Shown: in pieces, positions 54,606 through 63,509 of the stretch | Layout: each line of letters opens with the position of its first letter | How positions within the stretch are numbered: the stretch's first letter is position 1 | Assembly: GCA_903953565.1 (NCBI GenBank) | Contig: CAJBKE010000015.1 | Location: 1 to 64,000, forward strand | Direction of reading: 5' to 3' | Source of the DNA: an uncultured Verrucomicrobiota bacterium | Lineage (GTDB): Bacteria; Verrucomicrobiota; Verrucomicrobiia; Chthoniobacterales; JACTMZ01 | DNA: 64,000 nucleotides | Program-made: the position numbers and the translations under genes | The notes under the pieces: model-generated | The model's database searches: none | Told to the model about the DNA's origin: nothing | What the model saw: the letters and a program-made list of their open reading frames with translations, nothing else

Positions 54606-54983
54606 GGAAAGGTCAGATCAGAACATCCGCAACTGGGTCAATGCCAATAGGAATCCATCCCGGATAGTGCACCGCGCAAGCTATGCGCAATAAGAACCAG
54701 TTATGCGAATAGATATGTTTATACAATTATATGAAAATCAATGTTTTAAGCATGCAAGATACCGCACGTCACAGAAACACCGCCGCTCGTCCCAACCTCA
54801 TACTTCCCTGCGAAACATGGGGCAAACTAACTAGGCGTACAGCGCATGCTGACGTTGTTCTTTGTTGGTTGTCGGACGCAAGTCCGGCCAACGCAAATGC
54901 AGGATGAGTGCCCGCGGGTGCGAGGCATTCATCCTCTGGCGTAGTGAGCGGCGCCACGGCGGAGCAATCTGCCGTGGCGCTTG
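54606..54983. promoter_or_regulatory. 378-bp gap with AT-rich core and several stems
   Basis: On the minus strand this lies between tilS and the kinase gene. Bases about 54680-54775 are clearly AT-rich against the surroundings (TTTATACAATTATATGAAAA). Stems: GGATGAGTGCC/GGCATTCATCC (54902-54934, one mismatch), CGGAC/GTCCG (about 54883-54896) and GCGCCACGGC/GCCGTGGCGC (54951-54980, just after the tilS stop). No gene is convincing. It probably contains the tilS terminator and the kinase promoter; it could hold a structured leader. Confidence 0.4.
54951..54980 (-). terminator. 10-bp stem downstream of tilS
   Basis: GCGCCACGGC (54951-54960) pairs with GCCGTGGCGC (54971-54980) around a 10-base loop, 3 bp beyond the tilS stop on the minus strand. 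There is no U-tract, so termination efficiency is uncertain. Confidence 0.5.
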
Positions 54984-55961
54984 TCATTTCGCGCGGCGAG
55001 GTTTTTCCACGAACAATTTCCCCGCGCGCCGGCGCAGATGATGTCCGCCCGGCAAGTTTGTCTTCGCCGGTTGATCATCGGACAACGCGACTTCGCGTGC
55101 GCGTTCGATCGTTTCGAAATCGATGTCTCTCCCGATGCGCTGACGCAACCATGCCCGAAGCAACCTTCGTTGATGTGCCACCGGTTTGCGGCGCAACGTG
55201 CGCACGTCGAGCTGCGCAGGACGCGCATCGCCGGCCACGAGCGATTCCATCCATTCGTCTTCCGCGGCAAGGATTTCCCCGGTGCGAGCCATGACCGGAA
55301 CCGGATCGTGTCCGACCGCACCGGCCAGCGCGGGCATCACCTCATGCCGCAGGCAGTTGCGTGTATGGAGGCGCGAGTTGTTCGTTTCGTCCTCGCAAAA
55401 GGAGAGACGTCGCGCCGTCGCATAAGCCGCGATTTCTTGGCGCGTGAATCCCAGCAATGGGCGGACGATCGTGATGCCGCTGCGGTCCAATGGCGATTGT
55501 CCGCGCAAACTCGACAGCCCGCGCGATCCGCCGCCGCGTGCGAGATGAAATAGCACCGTCTCGGCCGCATCCCCGGAGTGGTGCCCCAGAAAGACGACCG
55601 TCGCTCCGTGTTTTTTCGCGGCCCGCGCAAAAAAAGCGCGGCGCAAGTTCCGTGCTGCTTCCTCGATCGATTCGCGTTTCCGTGCGGCCCGCACGCGGGT
55701 TTGTCCGCGTCCCGCGATGAACGGGTCTCCGGTTTCTCCGGCCAGTGCGCGCACGAATTCTGCATCGCGATCCGCCGACTTGCCACGCAGCCCGTGATGG
55801 AAATGCGCGACCGCCAGTTTCCGGAATTCCGCGCGTCGCAGAAGATCGAGCAACGCGACCGAATCGATCCCGCCCGAGACACCGGCGATGACCGGCGTGG
55901 TGCGGGGCAAGTGGCGGACGCGTTGCAGGAAACGCGGCAGGAGATCAGCCGCTTTCTTCAT
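54984..55961 (-). CDS. tilS: tRNA(Ile)-lysidine synthetase
   Basis: Modifies C34 of tRNA(Ile2) so that it reads AUA. The 325-aa protein has the PP-loop SGGIDS at 29-34, then HFHHGLRG and RAFFARAAKKHG and FLGHHSGDAAETVLFHL. RPLLGFTRQEIAAYA and TRNCLRHEVMPAL are also family features. It is shorter than E. coli TilS but normal for other phyla with a minimal C-terminal domain. It ends in a basic tail. Confidence 0.92.
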   Translation of the reverse strand: MKKAADLLPRFLQRVRHLPRTTPVIAGVSGGIDSVALLDLLRRAEFRKLAVAHFHHGLRGKSADRDAEFVRALAGETGDPFIAGRGQTRVRAARKRESIEEAARNLRRAFFARAAKKHGATVVFLGHHSGDAAETVLFHLARGGGSRGLSSLRGQSPLDRSGITIVRPLLGFTRQEIAAYATARRLSFCEDETNNSRLHTRNCLRHEVMPALAGAVGHDPVPVMARTGEILAAEDEWMESLVAGDARPAQLDVRTLRRKPVAHQRRLLRAWLRQRIGRDIDFETIERAREVALSDDQPAKTNLPGGHHLRRRAGKLFVEKPRRAK

Positions 55962-55965
55962 GCGG

Positions 55966-57240
55966 TCAGGATGCGGTCAGTTTGGCCGCGCCGAAATATG
56001 GATGAAGGATCTCGGGCAAATGCACGGAACCGTCCGGTTGTTGTCCGTTTTCCAGCAGCGCGACGTAAAGCCGCGCCAGTGCCGTGCCCGAACCATTGAG
56101 CGTGTGGCAGAGATGGTTTTTCCCGTCCGCCCCCTTGTAGCGCAGCGCCATGCGGCGTGCCTGGTAGTCGCCGAAATTCGAGCAACTGGATACCTCGAGC
56201 CAGCCGCCGTGCCCCGGCGCCCAGACTTCGATGTCATAAGTGCGGCAGGCCCCGAATCCGATGTCGCCGCCGCAGAGTTCGATCACGCGGTAGGGAAGAC
56301 CGAGCAATTGCAGCACGCGCTCGGCATCGGCGGTGAGGGATTCCAATTCAGCCGCCGATTTTTCCGGCGTGGTGATTTTGACCAGTTCCACTTTGTCGAA
56401 CTGGTGCATGCGGATGAGCCCGCGCGTGTCGCGTCCGGTCGAACCCGCCTCGCGGCGGAAGCACGGAGTGTAGGCCGCGTATTTGAGCGGAAGTTGGTCG
56501 GCCGACAAAATTTCGTCGCGGTGAAAATTGGTCACCGGCACTTCCGCGGTGGGAATGAGGAAGAGATCGCTTTCGGTCACACCGAACAGGTCATCTTCGA
56601 ACTTCGGCAACTGGCCGGTGCCGGTCATGGTCGGCCGGTTGACCAGAAACGGCGGGCTCATCTCGGTGTAGCCATGGTCTCGCGTGTGGAGGTCGAGGAG
56701 GAAGGAAATGAGCGCGCGTTCGAGGCGCGCCCCTTGTCCGGTGTAACAGACGAATCCGCTCCCGCTGATCTTCGCCGCGCGCTCCGGATCGAACAGTCCG
56801 AGCCGCGTGCCGATCTCGACGTGATCCTGCGGGTTGTCGATCTTCGGCGCTTCGCCCCATGTGCGCAGCACGGGATTGGCCGAGGCATCGCTCCCTTGCG
56901 GCACCTCGTCGTGCGGCGTGTTCGGGATGGAAAGAAGCAGGTCGCGTTGCCTTGCTTCGGCCTCGGCCGAGGCGGCTTGGATTGCTTCCATTTCCGCGCC
57001 GAGCTTTTTCGATTCGTCTTCCAGCGCGGAGCTGTCTTCTTTTTTTGCCCGGAGTGCGCCGATGTCCTTGCTCAGGCGTTTGCGTTCCGATTGCAGATGC
57101 TGCCAACGCGTCTCGTTGGCCCGACGCTGGCTGTCGACCGCGAGGACCTCGTCGACCATGGCTTCGTAGCCCGGACCGCGGAAGGCGAGAAGCGTCTTCA
57201 CGGTTTCGGGGGTTTCGCGGAGGCGGCGGATATCAAGCAT
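55966..57240 (-). CDS. serS: seryl-tRNA synthetase
   Basis: Class II synthetase, 424 aa. N-terminal coiled-coil arm ([15 protein letters not shown], then Lys/Glu-rich helices around 40-100). Motif 2 region is [31 protein letters not shown] and motif 3 is [19 protein letters not shown]. Tight to tilS (4-bp gap), so expressed together. It is divergent from the DnaJ-like gene, with 100 bp between starts. Confidence 0.96.
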   Translation of the reverse strand: MLDIRRLRETPETVKTLLAFRGPGYEAMVDEVLAVDSQRRANETRWQHLQSERKRLSKDIGALRAKKEDSSALEDESKKLGAEMEAIQAASAEAEARQRDLLLSIPNTPHDEVPQGSDASANPVLRTWGEAPKIDNPQDHVEIGTRLGLFDPERAAKISGSGFVCYTGQGARLERALISFLLDLHTRDHGYTEMSPPFLVNRPTMTGTGQLPKFEDDLFGVTESDLFLIPTAEVPVTNFHRDEILSADQLPLKYAAYTPCFRREAGSTGRDTRGLIRMHQFDKVELVKITTPEKSAAELESLTADAERVLQLLGLPYRVIELCGGDIGFGACRTYDIEVWAPGHGGWLEVSSCSNFGDYQARRMALRYKGADGKNHLCHTLNGSGTALARLYVALLENGQQPDGSVHLPEILHPYFGAAKLTAS

Positions 57241-57291
57241 GGTCGAATCAGCGTAGCGCGGCCCCGCGCGTCCGCCAAGCGGCGGAATCTG

Positions 57292-57322
57292 TTGGTCTCG
57301 CGGGGCGGGGGGAACCTATAAT
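57292..57322 (+). promoter_or_regulatory. sigma70-like promoter of the DnaJ-like gene
   Basis: TATAAT at 57317-57322 is a perfect -10 box, 18 bp before the GTG start. The best -35 is TTGGTC at 57292-57297 with a long 19-bp spacer. The closeness of the -10 box to the start means a very short leader. Confidence 0.45.
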
Positions 57323-57340
57323 GAGAGAAATTTTCCGCCT

Positions 57341-58279
57341 GTGGAATTCCGCGACTACTACAAGACACTCGGCGTGGCCAAGACCGCCACGGCCGACGAA
57401 ATCAAGAAAGCCTTCCGCAAACTGGCGCGGCAGCACCATCCCGATCTCGCGCAGGACAAAAAAGCGGCGGAGGAAAAATTCAAAGAGATCAACGAGGCCT
57501 ACGAAGTCCTCAGCGATGCGGAGAAGCGCAAAAAATACGACGAACTCGGCCCGAATTGGCAGCAGGCCGGCGGGGGTTTCCGTCCGCCTCCGGGCGGCGG
57601 CTATGCCGGCGGGTTCCCCGGCGGCATGGGCGGATACGGCGGCGGCGAAGAGGAATTCCAATTCGGCGGCACCGGTTTCAGCGATTTCTTCGAATCGTTC
57701 TTCGGCCGCGGTGCGCGCGGCGGCCGTCGGGGCAGCGCCTTTTACGGCGAGGACATGCCGTTGCGCGGACAAGATGCCGAGGCCGACATCATGGTCACGC
57801 TGGAGGAAGCGCTGCACGGATCGACGCGGCAGGTTTCGTTCACGCGCGGACGCTCTGGCAAAGTCGAGACTTACACGGTGAAAATTCCCAAAGGCGTGCG
57901 CGAGGGACAGCGCATCCGCCTGGCCGGTATCGGCGGCGAGGGAAGCGGCGGCGGCCAGGCGGGCGATCTTTATCTGCGCGTGCGCTTCGAGCGGCATCCC
58001 GAGTTCACCGTCGAGGGTTCGGACATCATCCACGAAGTCGAACTGCCCGTCACCCAAGCCGTGCTCGGCGGCGAGATCATGATCCCGACGCTCGACGGCC
58101 GCGCGAAATTGAAGGTGCCGCCGCTCACCCAAAATGGCCGCAAGTTCCGTATTCCCGGCAAAGGCATGCCCCAGCGCGGGGGCGTGCGCGGGGACTTTTA
58201 CGCGGTCATCGACGCGCAAATGCCGACTGCTCTCACCGATGCGCAGCGTGCCGCGTGGGAGGCTGTGGCCAAAGCCTGA
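57341..58279 (+). CDS. DnaJ-class chaperone, CbpA-like (no zinc finger)
   Basis: Co-chaperone for DnaK. Start is GTG 57341. The 312-aa protein has a J-domain at 1-70 (DYYKTLGV, HPD at 33-35), a Gly/Phe-rich linker about 75-125, then directly the C-terminal substrate domains (AEADIMVTLEEALHGS, RVRFERHPEFTVEGSD, PTLDGRAKLKVPP). The CxxCxGxG zinc repeats are absent, as in CbpA. The YhaM-like gene begins 7 bp later. Confidence 0.92.
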   Translation: MEFRDYYKTLGVAKTATADEIKKAFRKLARQHHPDLAQDKKAAEEKFKEINEAYEVLSDAEKRKKYDELGPNWQQAGGGFRPPPGGGYAGGFPGGMGGYGGGEEEFQFGGTGFSDFFESFFGRGARGGRRGSAFYGEDMPLRGQDAEADIMVTLEEALHGSTRQVSFTRGRSGKVETYTVKIPKGVREGQRIRLAGIGGEGSGGGQAGDLYLRVRFERHPEFTVEGSDIIHEVELPVTQAVLGGEIMIPTLDGRAKLKVPPLTQNGRKFRIPGKGMPQRGGVRGDFYAVIDAQMPTALTDAQRAAWEAVAKA

Positions 58280-58286
58280 CGCACTT

Positions 58287-59309
58287 ATGGCCGACCTCAC
58301 CGACATCGCTTCGCTGCGCACCGCCGCCCGCGAGGGCCGCACGCGCGCCGTGCTCCCTGTGCTGGTCGAGACAGTGGCCGAAAAGGCTTCGAAGGACGGC
58401 AAGCCTTTCCTCGAAATCCAGTTGGTCGACGCGCGCGACCGCTTTGTTCTGCGCGTGTGGTCGGACAACGGCCAATTCACCTCCGCGCAGGAACTGGCCA
58501 CCGGCGCCTGCCTCAAGCTCGAGGGTGAATTCACCGTCCATCCGCAATTCGGTCTCGAAGCGAAGCGCTGGAGTTTCGCCCCGCTGACCGGCGCGGCGAA
58601 GGACGAATTCCTCGCCGGCCCGGCCGACCTGCGCGCGCGGCAGGAGGCAGACTACAAATTCATCGAGTCTGAAGTTGCGGCAATGACTGACCCGCGTCTC
58701 AAAGCGCTCGGCGAAACATTCCTCGAGAAATTCGGTCCGCGTTTCCGACGGACGGCGGCCGCGCGGTTTTTTCACCACGCGCGCCGTGGCGGCCTCGTCG
58801 AGCATGTCGCGCAAATGATGCGCTACGGCGCGGCTATTTGCGCGGCCAACCCGGTGCTGCATCGCGATCTCCTGCAGTCCGGCGTGCTCTTCCATGATTG
58901 CGGAAAACTCTGGGAGAATTGCGTGGAGGAAGGCGGTTTCACCATGCCCTTCGACGAGCGCGGCGAGTTGCTCGGTCATATCAATATCGGCATCGAACTT
59001 GTCAATACCCTCTGGAAGTCGCTCCCGGTCGACGACTGGAAAGATCTCGCGCCCGACAACGAGGATGTGCGTCTGCACTTGCTCCACCTCATTGCCGCGC
59101 ACCACGGGGAATTGGAATTCGGTTCGCCCGTGCAACCCAAGACGCCCGAGGCCATCGCGCTGCACTATATCGACAACCTCGATGCCAAACTCGAAATGCT
59201 GGCCCGCGGCTACGAAGGCGGCCCGTCCGTCGCGGAGCGAATCTACGACAAAGTGAAACCTCTCAACGTTCGCCTCGTTGCCCCGCTCGGCCCTGCTCCC
59301 GGGGCATGA
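58287..59309 (+). CDS. OB-fold/HD-domain phosphohydrolase, YhaM-like
   Basis: The start at 58287 (MADLTDIASLRTAAREG) gives 340 aa. Residues 1-115 form an OB-fold (KPFLEIQLVDARDRFVLRVW). The HD domain follows: HHARRGGLVEHVAQMM, SGVLFHDCGKLWE, LLHLIAAHHGELEFGSP and ALHYIDNLDAKLEM. These are the signatures of YhaM 3'-5' exoribonucleases. It probably acts in RNA decay. It overlaps the next gene by 4 bp. Confidence 0.88.
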   Translation: MADLTDIASLRTAAREGRTRAVLPVLVETVAEKASKDGKPFLEIQLVDARDRFVLRVWSDNGQFTSAQELATGACLKLEGEFTVHPQFGLEAKRWSFAPLTGAAKDEFLAGPADLRARQEADYKFIESEVAAMTDPRLKALGETFLEKFGPRFRRTAAARFFHHARRGGLVEHVAQMMRYGAAICAANPVLHRDLLQSGVLFHDCGKLWENCVEEGGFTMPFDERGELLGHINIGIELVNTLWKSLPVDDWKDLAPDNEDVRLHLLHLIAAHHGELEFGSPVQPKTPEAIALHYIDNLDAKLEMLARGYEGGPSVAERIYDKVKPLNVRLVAPLGPAPGA

Positions 59310-60562
59310 GGCCGGCCGTTTTGCTGGCGGCACTCGCGGCTGTTGCCTGCATCGCGCAGGCCGATGCGGTCGATCCGGAGCAGATCAACAAGACGGCGGG
59401 CGGCAACTTGTTTCCCTCGACGGGAGCGCTCTGGGAGGAGGATGCCGGTGCGGTGGCGAGCCGTCTCGGTCTGCAACTCGAATCGCAGACGGGCACCGAT
59501 GCGAGTTACCGGCTTTATCCCGGCGAATCGGCGAGGCTGTTCGGTTGCCGTCCCTATTCCGTTGCTTTGTCGGCGCAGGACGGAAAACCAGTCGCGCTGA
59601 ACATCATTTTCGCGAACAAGGGCGACTCGGTCGGCCAGTTTGTCCGCGCGCAACCGGGACAGCGCCCGCCCCGGACCGCGGGAATAATGCGCGATTACCG
59701 ACGCGCCATCCGAGAGGACGAGGATGCGCTCGACTGGATCCTCGGGGAATTATTCGGTCCGGCCGCGCCGGAGAAAACCGGGTCCGCCGCCGGTCTCACC
59801 GAACGGGGTTCGCGCCGCGATTGGAACGGACATTCTTTTCTGCTCGTGTCGGCGCGCGACGAATACGTGGCGCTGCGCATCGTGCCGACCGCGGAATTGG
59901 ACGACACCCGTGGGGTTGATCGGGTGGCGGATGCGGATTTGCGCGCGCGTCTCGCGGGCCGGGTTGAACGCCGTGACAACGGCGATGTGGTCATCCGCGA
60001 CATTCCGATGGTCGACCAGGGACCGAAGGGATTCTGCGTGCCGGCCACCATGGAGCGGATGCTGCGTCACCTCGGGATTCCCGCGGACATGTATCTCTTG
60101 GCCATGGCAGCCAACACGCGGCCGGGCGGGGGAACAACGGTCGACGATGTTGTTTATGCGGTGAAAGACAAGGTGCGACGCCACGGGCGCCGCGTGGTTC
60201 CGTTCGGCGGGCGTCCGGACGACGAGACGGTCCGGCGTTGGATCGATCAGGGAGTCCCCGTTTTGTGGGCGCTGCAAACTTCCGACCAGGTCGACCAGCA
60301 TATCAACCGGCAAAGCCGCGAGCGTTCTGCCGTTGTCGATTGGGCAGCGTGGAAAACATCGCTCACCGCGGTGCGCCGCAACGCGCGGACGATGGCGCGC
60401 GGGGCGGACGAGGGACACGTTTGTTTGATCATCGGTTACAATGACGAAACCGGCGAGATCGCCATCTCCGATACGTGGGGCCCCGCCTACGCCGAGCGAT
60501 GGATCACCGGGGAGGAAGCGGCCGCGATTTCGCAGGGATCGATGGCCGCGGTGACATGGTGA
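59306..60562 (+). CDS. secreted C39-like cysteine peptidase domain protein
   Basis: The start at 59306 (MRPAVLLAALAAVACIAQADA) gives 418 aa with a signal peptide. The C-terminal half has a papain-like C39 triad: Cys in KGFCVPATMERML (about residue 243), His in EGHVCLIIGYND (about 370) and Asp in ISDTWGPAYAERW (about 388). The N-terminal part has no known fold (NTAGGNLFPSTGALWEEDA). It may cleave a secreted substrate or be non-catalytic. It overlaps the DUF362 gene by a few bases. Confidence 0.82.
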   Translation: MRPAVLLAALAAVACIAQADAVDPEQINKTAGGNLFPSTGALWEEDAGAVASRLGLQLESQTGTDASYRLYPGESARLFGCRPYSVALSAQDGKPVALNIIFANKGDSVGQFVRAQPGQRPPRTAGIMRDYRRAIREDEDALDWILGELFGPAAPEKTGSAAGLTERGSRRDWNGHSFLLVSARDEYVALRIVPTAELDDTRGVDRVADADLRARLAGRVERRDNGDVVIRDIPMVDQGPKGFCVPATMERMLRHLGIPADMYLLAMAANTRPGGGTTVDDVVYAVKDKVRRHGRRVVPFGGRPDDETVRRWIDQGVPVLWALQTSDQVDQHINRQSRERSAVVDWAAWKTSLTAVRRNARTMARGADEGHVCLIIGYNDETGEIAISDTWGPAYAERWITGEEAAAISQGSMAAVTW

Positions 60563-61578
60563 AAAGATCCGCGCTGCTCCTCGTTTTTCTCTGCGCGTTT
60601 GTTCCTGTCCGCGCGCAGGAAGTGCCGTCCCCCCCGCGGCGGGCGGATGTCTTTCTCGCCGAGTATCCGGGTGAAGCGCGCGGCGGACGTTTCGATGCGG
60701 CGGTCATCCGGCGCATGGTGGACGGGTTGGTCATGGGCGCGGCACGGCAACCGGACATCGCTTCGGCATGGCGCGTCTTCGTCAAACCCGACGATCGCGT
60801 CGGCATCAAGGTTTCCGCGTCCGGCGCTCCCGTGTCTTCCACCTATCCCGCGGTGATCTCCGCGGTGGCCGAGGGCTTGGTTGCGGCCGGAGTTGCGCCC
60901 GAGCGCATCATTATCTGGGACCGCAAATGGGACGATCTGCGCCGCGCCCGCTACGGGGCGCTCGGACGTCGTTACACCGTCGTATCGACCGATCGCGTGG
61001 ATGGCTATGACAGAGAACAGTTCATCACTGCGGCCGCCATGGGTCGATTGATTGCCGGCGACCGGGCTTTTGATCCGGATGGTGCGGCGGAGCAAACCAG
61101 CAGCAAAAGCCATATCTCGTCGGTCTTGCTGCGTGTGAACAAAGTCATTCATATCCCGGCGCTGACCGATCATTTGTCGTCCGGCATGAATGGTGCGCTG
61201 CCCGGCATGGTGCTCGACAACGTGGACAACTGGCGCCGGTTGGCTCGCGCACCGCATTTTGGCGATCCCTATCTGGCCGAGGCGTATGCTGATCCGCGAA
61301 TCGGTGGAAAGGTTGTGCTGACCATCCTCGATGCGCTGCGTCCGCAGTATGCGGGCGGACCTTTCCCCGAGCCGCAATATGTGCTCAACCACGGCGCGCT
61401 CTATGCCTCGCGCGATCCGGTTGCGATCGATGCGCTGGGTTTGCAATTGCTCGACCGCTTCCGCCAGGAAGGCGGGCTTCCTGTTTTGTCGAAAACGATC
61501 GGATGGATCCAATCTGCCGAGGCCATCGGGTTGGGTGTTGCGGCGCGGGAGAGGATCCGGGTTATTCCTGTCTATTGA
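60556..61578 (+). CDS. secreted DUF362-family protein
   Basis: A 340-aa protein. ATG 60556 overlaps the previous stop; GTG 60559 is an equally good start. A signal peptide (ALLLVFLCAFVPVRAQ) opens it. DUF362 features: VGIKVSASGAPVSSTYP, IIIWDRKWDDL, VNKVIHIPALTDHLSSGMNGALPGMV and DPVAIDALGLQLLD. The cysteine clusters of the ferredoxin-linked DUF362 forms are absent. Role unknown; exported, and operon-linked to the C39-like gene and to an isoprenoid synthase. Confidence 0.82.
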   Translation: MVKRSALLLVFLCAFVPVRAQEVPSPPRRADVFLAEYPGEARGGRFDAAVIRRMVDGLVMGAARQPDIASAWRVFVKPDDRVGIKVSASGAPVSSTYPAVISAVAEGLVAAGVAPERIIIWDRKWDDLRRARYGALGRRYTVVSTDRVDGYDREQFITAAAMGRLIAGDRAFDPDGAAEQTSSKSHISSVLLRVNKVIHIPALTDHLSSGMNGALPGMVLDNVDNWRRLARAPHFGDPYLAEAYADPRIGGKVVLTILDALRPQYAGGPFPEPQYVLNHGALYASRDPVAIDALGLQLLDRFRQEGGLPVLSKTIGWIQSAEAIGLGVAARERIRVIPVY

Positions 61579-61583
61579 AAGCC

Positions 61584-62483
61584 ATGACGGAAAAAGATCT
61601 TCTGCGCCGAACCTCGCGCTCTTTTTATCTCACCATACGTCTCTTGCCGCGCTGTCTGCGGGCGGATATCACGCTCGCTTACCTGCTGGCCCGAGCCACG
61701 GACACGATTGCCGATGCTTCCACCGCGCCGGTGGAGCAAAGAATGGATCTGCTTCGCGCGGCACAACGTTCGCTCCGTCAGGCGAGGATCGAGGGCTATG
61801 ATCCGCACACTTGGATCCGCTTCCAGCGCGATCCATCCGAGGCGGCGTTACTCGAGAGGCTTCCGCATTTGTGGGCGTCCATGCAGGTGTGCGATGTGCC
61901 TGTTCAAGCGCTCATCGCGGATCTGATGGATCATGTCCTCGAAGGCCAGATCTTCGACCTTGTCCGCTTCCATGAAGGTGCGGGTCCTCTCACCGCTGAT
62001 GAACGCGAACGCTACACCTATCTCGTGGCCGGCAGTGTGGGTGAGTTCTGGTATGACCTTTGTCGGCTCAAACTCGGCGACTATGACACCGGTGCACCCG
62101 ATGCCATGAGGTCGCGCGCGCGGCATTACGGTCAGGCCTTGCAACTTGTGAACATCATCCGCGACCGGAACATGGACCAAGCTCTCGGGCGCATTTACCT
62201 CCCGTCCGACGACGTGCCGCGCGCTGCGCGGCAGGCGAGGGATTGGCTGGGCGAGGGCGCAGAGTATTGTGCGGCGTTGCGTTCGGGTCGCTTGCGTTAC
62301 GCCACGCTCTTGCCGGCTTTGCTCGGTTTCCGGACGCTCAATCTGTGCGCCGCGCAGGAATCCGGAGACCTCACCCCGGTCAAAGTCCCGCGCGCCGAAG
62401 TGCGCCGCTCGATGCGGCGCGCCCTCCCGGTTTGGTGGTCGAAAGCATCCGTCACCACCGTGGCCCGCTGCGCCGCGGGCTGA
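61584..62483 (+). CDS. squalene/phytoene synthase family enzyme
   Basis: Head-to-head prenyl synthase. The start at 61584 (MTEKDLLRRTSRSFYLTI) gives 299 aa. The first Asp motif is ATDTIADAS, the second is NIIRDRNMDQALGRIYLP; both bind Mg2+-diphosphate. LVAGSVGEFWYDL lies between. The second motif style favours squalene synthase, but hopanoid or carotenoid partner genes are not in the window, so the product is uncertain. It follows DUF362 by 5 bp. Confidence 0.88.
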   Translation: MTEKDLLRRTSRSFYLTIRLLPRCLRADITLAYLLARATDTIADASTAPVEQRMDLLRAAQRSLRQARIEGYDPHTWIRFQRDPSEAALLERLPHLWASMQVCDVPVQALIADLMDHVLEGQIFDLVRFHEGAGPLTADERERYTYLVAGSVGEFWYDLCRLKLGDYDTGAPDAMRSRARHYGQALQLVNIIRDRNMDQALGRIYLPSDDVPRAARQARDWLGEGAEYCAALRSGRLRYATLLPALLGFRTLNLCAAQESGDLTPVKVPRAEVRRSMRRALPVWWSKASVTTVARCAAG

Positions 62484-62514
62484 GCTGGATCGTGCTCTCC
62501 AAGCGCGATGTTCC

Positions 62515-63396
62515 TCAGAACAGAACCAGGGTCACCGCAACAAGAATCAATGCACACCCGACCGCGCGCACCGCGAGTGTGCCTCGGTCGAAGATGGCAT
62601 CGCTGATCCCCCATGTTTTGGCGAAGAGCGCGAGGAGCAGCAGACTCCACAAACCGCGCGAGCCATAGACCACGTTCGCCGCGGTCGCATCGCCGAACAA
62701 TCCGATGGCCGAGGCCATGCCCATGGCCTGCAGTCCGAGGAGAACAACGCCGGTAGCCAGCCATTTTCGCGCCCCGGCTTGGACTTCGCGTCGCGGAGCA
62801 CGGAGAATATGCGGACGCACCAAAGGAAGGGACAGTGCCGTCACGGTTGCGAACATGACCGGCATGAAAAGCGTGAAGCCCGCGGCGGGCGCACCGATCT
62901 GCACCACGATGTCCGCCGCGGCGAAACTCAGCGCGGCCATCAAGGCCCAAGCCAGCGTGGGCAGCGGGCGCGAAGCGGGACGCGACGGTCCGCGGTGCAG
63001 CAGGACCATGCCGGCCATGGTCAAAACAACCGCCAGCCACAAATCGGGATCGGGACGGCTGCCGGGAACGAGCAAGCTGAGCAACGCCACGAACACAACC
63101 TTGGCGGCGAGTGCGGGCGTGGCGATGGACACATCGCCGCTTTGCAGCGAACGGAAGGTTCCCACTTGGCCGAGGAAAAAGAGGAAGCCCGACAACAAGG
63201 CGAGCGGGGCACTCCCGAGATTCCATCCGGACGATCCCGCGAACAGCAGCGGTGCGAACAAGAGGCCGAGCATCAGGTTGCTGTAGAAAAGCACCGCCCA
63301 TGTGGTGATCCCGCGTCCGAGCGCGATCTTCAGACAGAGGGCGGCTATGGCGTAAACCACCGCCGCAGCGAGGGGCAACAAAAGGTAGGGCTGCAA
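62515..63396 (-). CDS. EamA/DMT-family transporter
   Basis: A 293-aa protein with ten helices in two homologous halves. GNFSFFLGQVGTFRSLQSGDVSIATPALA lies in the first half and WLATGVVLLGLQAMGMASAIGLFGD in the second, typical of the EamA (DUF6) fold. Substrate cannot be predicted. It converges with the squalene/phytoene synthase, 31 bp between stops. Confidence 0.85.
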   Translation of the reverse strand: MQPYLLLPLAAAVVYAIAALCLKIALGRGITTWAVLFYSNLMLGLLFAPLLFAGSSGWNLGSAPLALLSGFLFFLGQVGTFRSLQSGDVSIATPALAAKVVFVALLSLLVPGSRPDPDLWLAVVLTMAGMVLLHRGPSRPASRPLPTLAWALMAALSFAAADIVVQIGAPAAGFTLFMPVMFATVTALSLPLVRPHILRAPRREVQAGARKWLATGVVLLGLQAMGMASAIGLFGDATAANVVYGSRGLWSLLLLALFAKTWGISDAIFDRGTLAVRAVGCALILVAVTLVLF

Positions 63397-63509
63397 AGTT
63401 CTCCGACTCTAGTCCCTTCCACTACGGTCGGCGAGCCCGAGCGAGCGGCCGTGGCTCCGATAATGCTTCACTTCATGCGCTGGCTTTGCAGACTGCTGCG
63501 CTCTTTTCG

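Noticed and set aside
52842-54650. 600-residue plus-strand open frame opposite the MASE1 kinase
   Set aside because: The kinase has His, N-box and membrane features in the right order; the opposite frame has none.
54769-54987. Short minus-strand frame in the gap after tilS
   Set aside because: No domain, unusual composition and no neighbour coupling. It crosses the stem-loops, so I treat it as non-coding.
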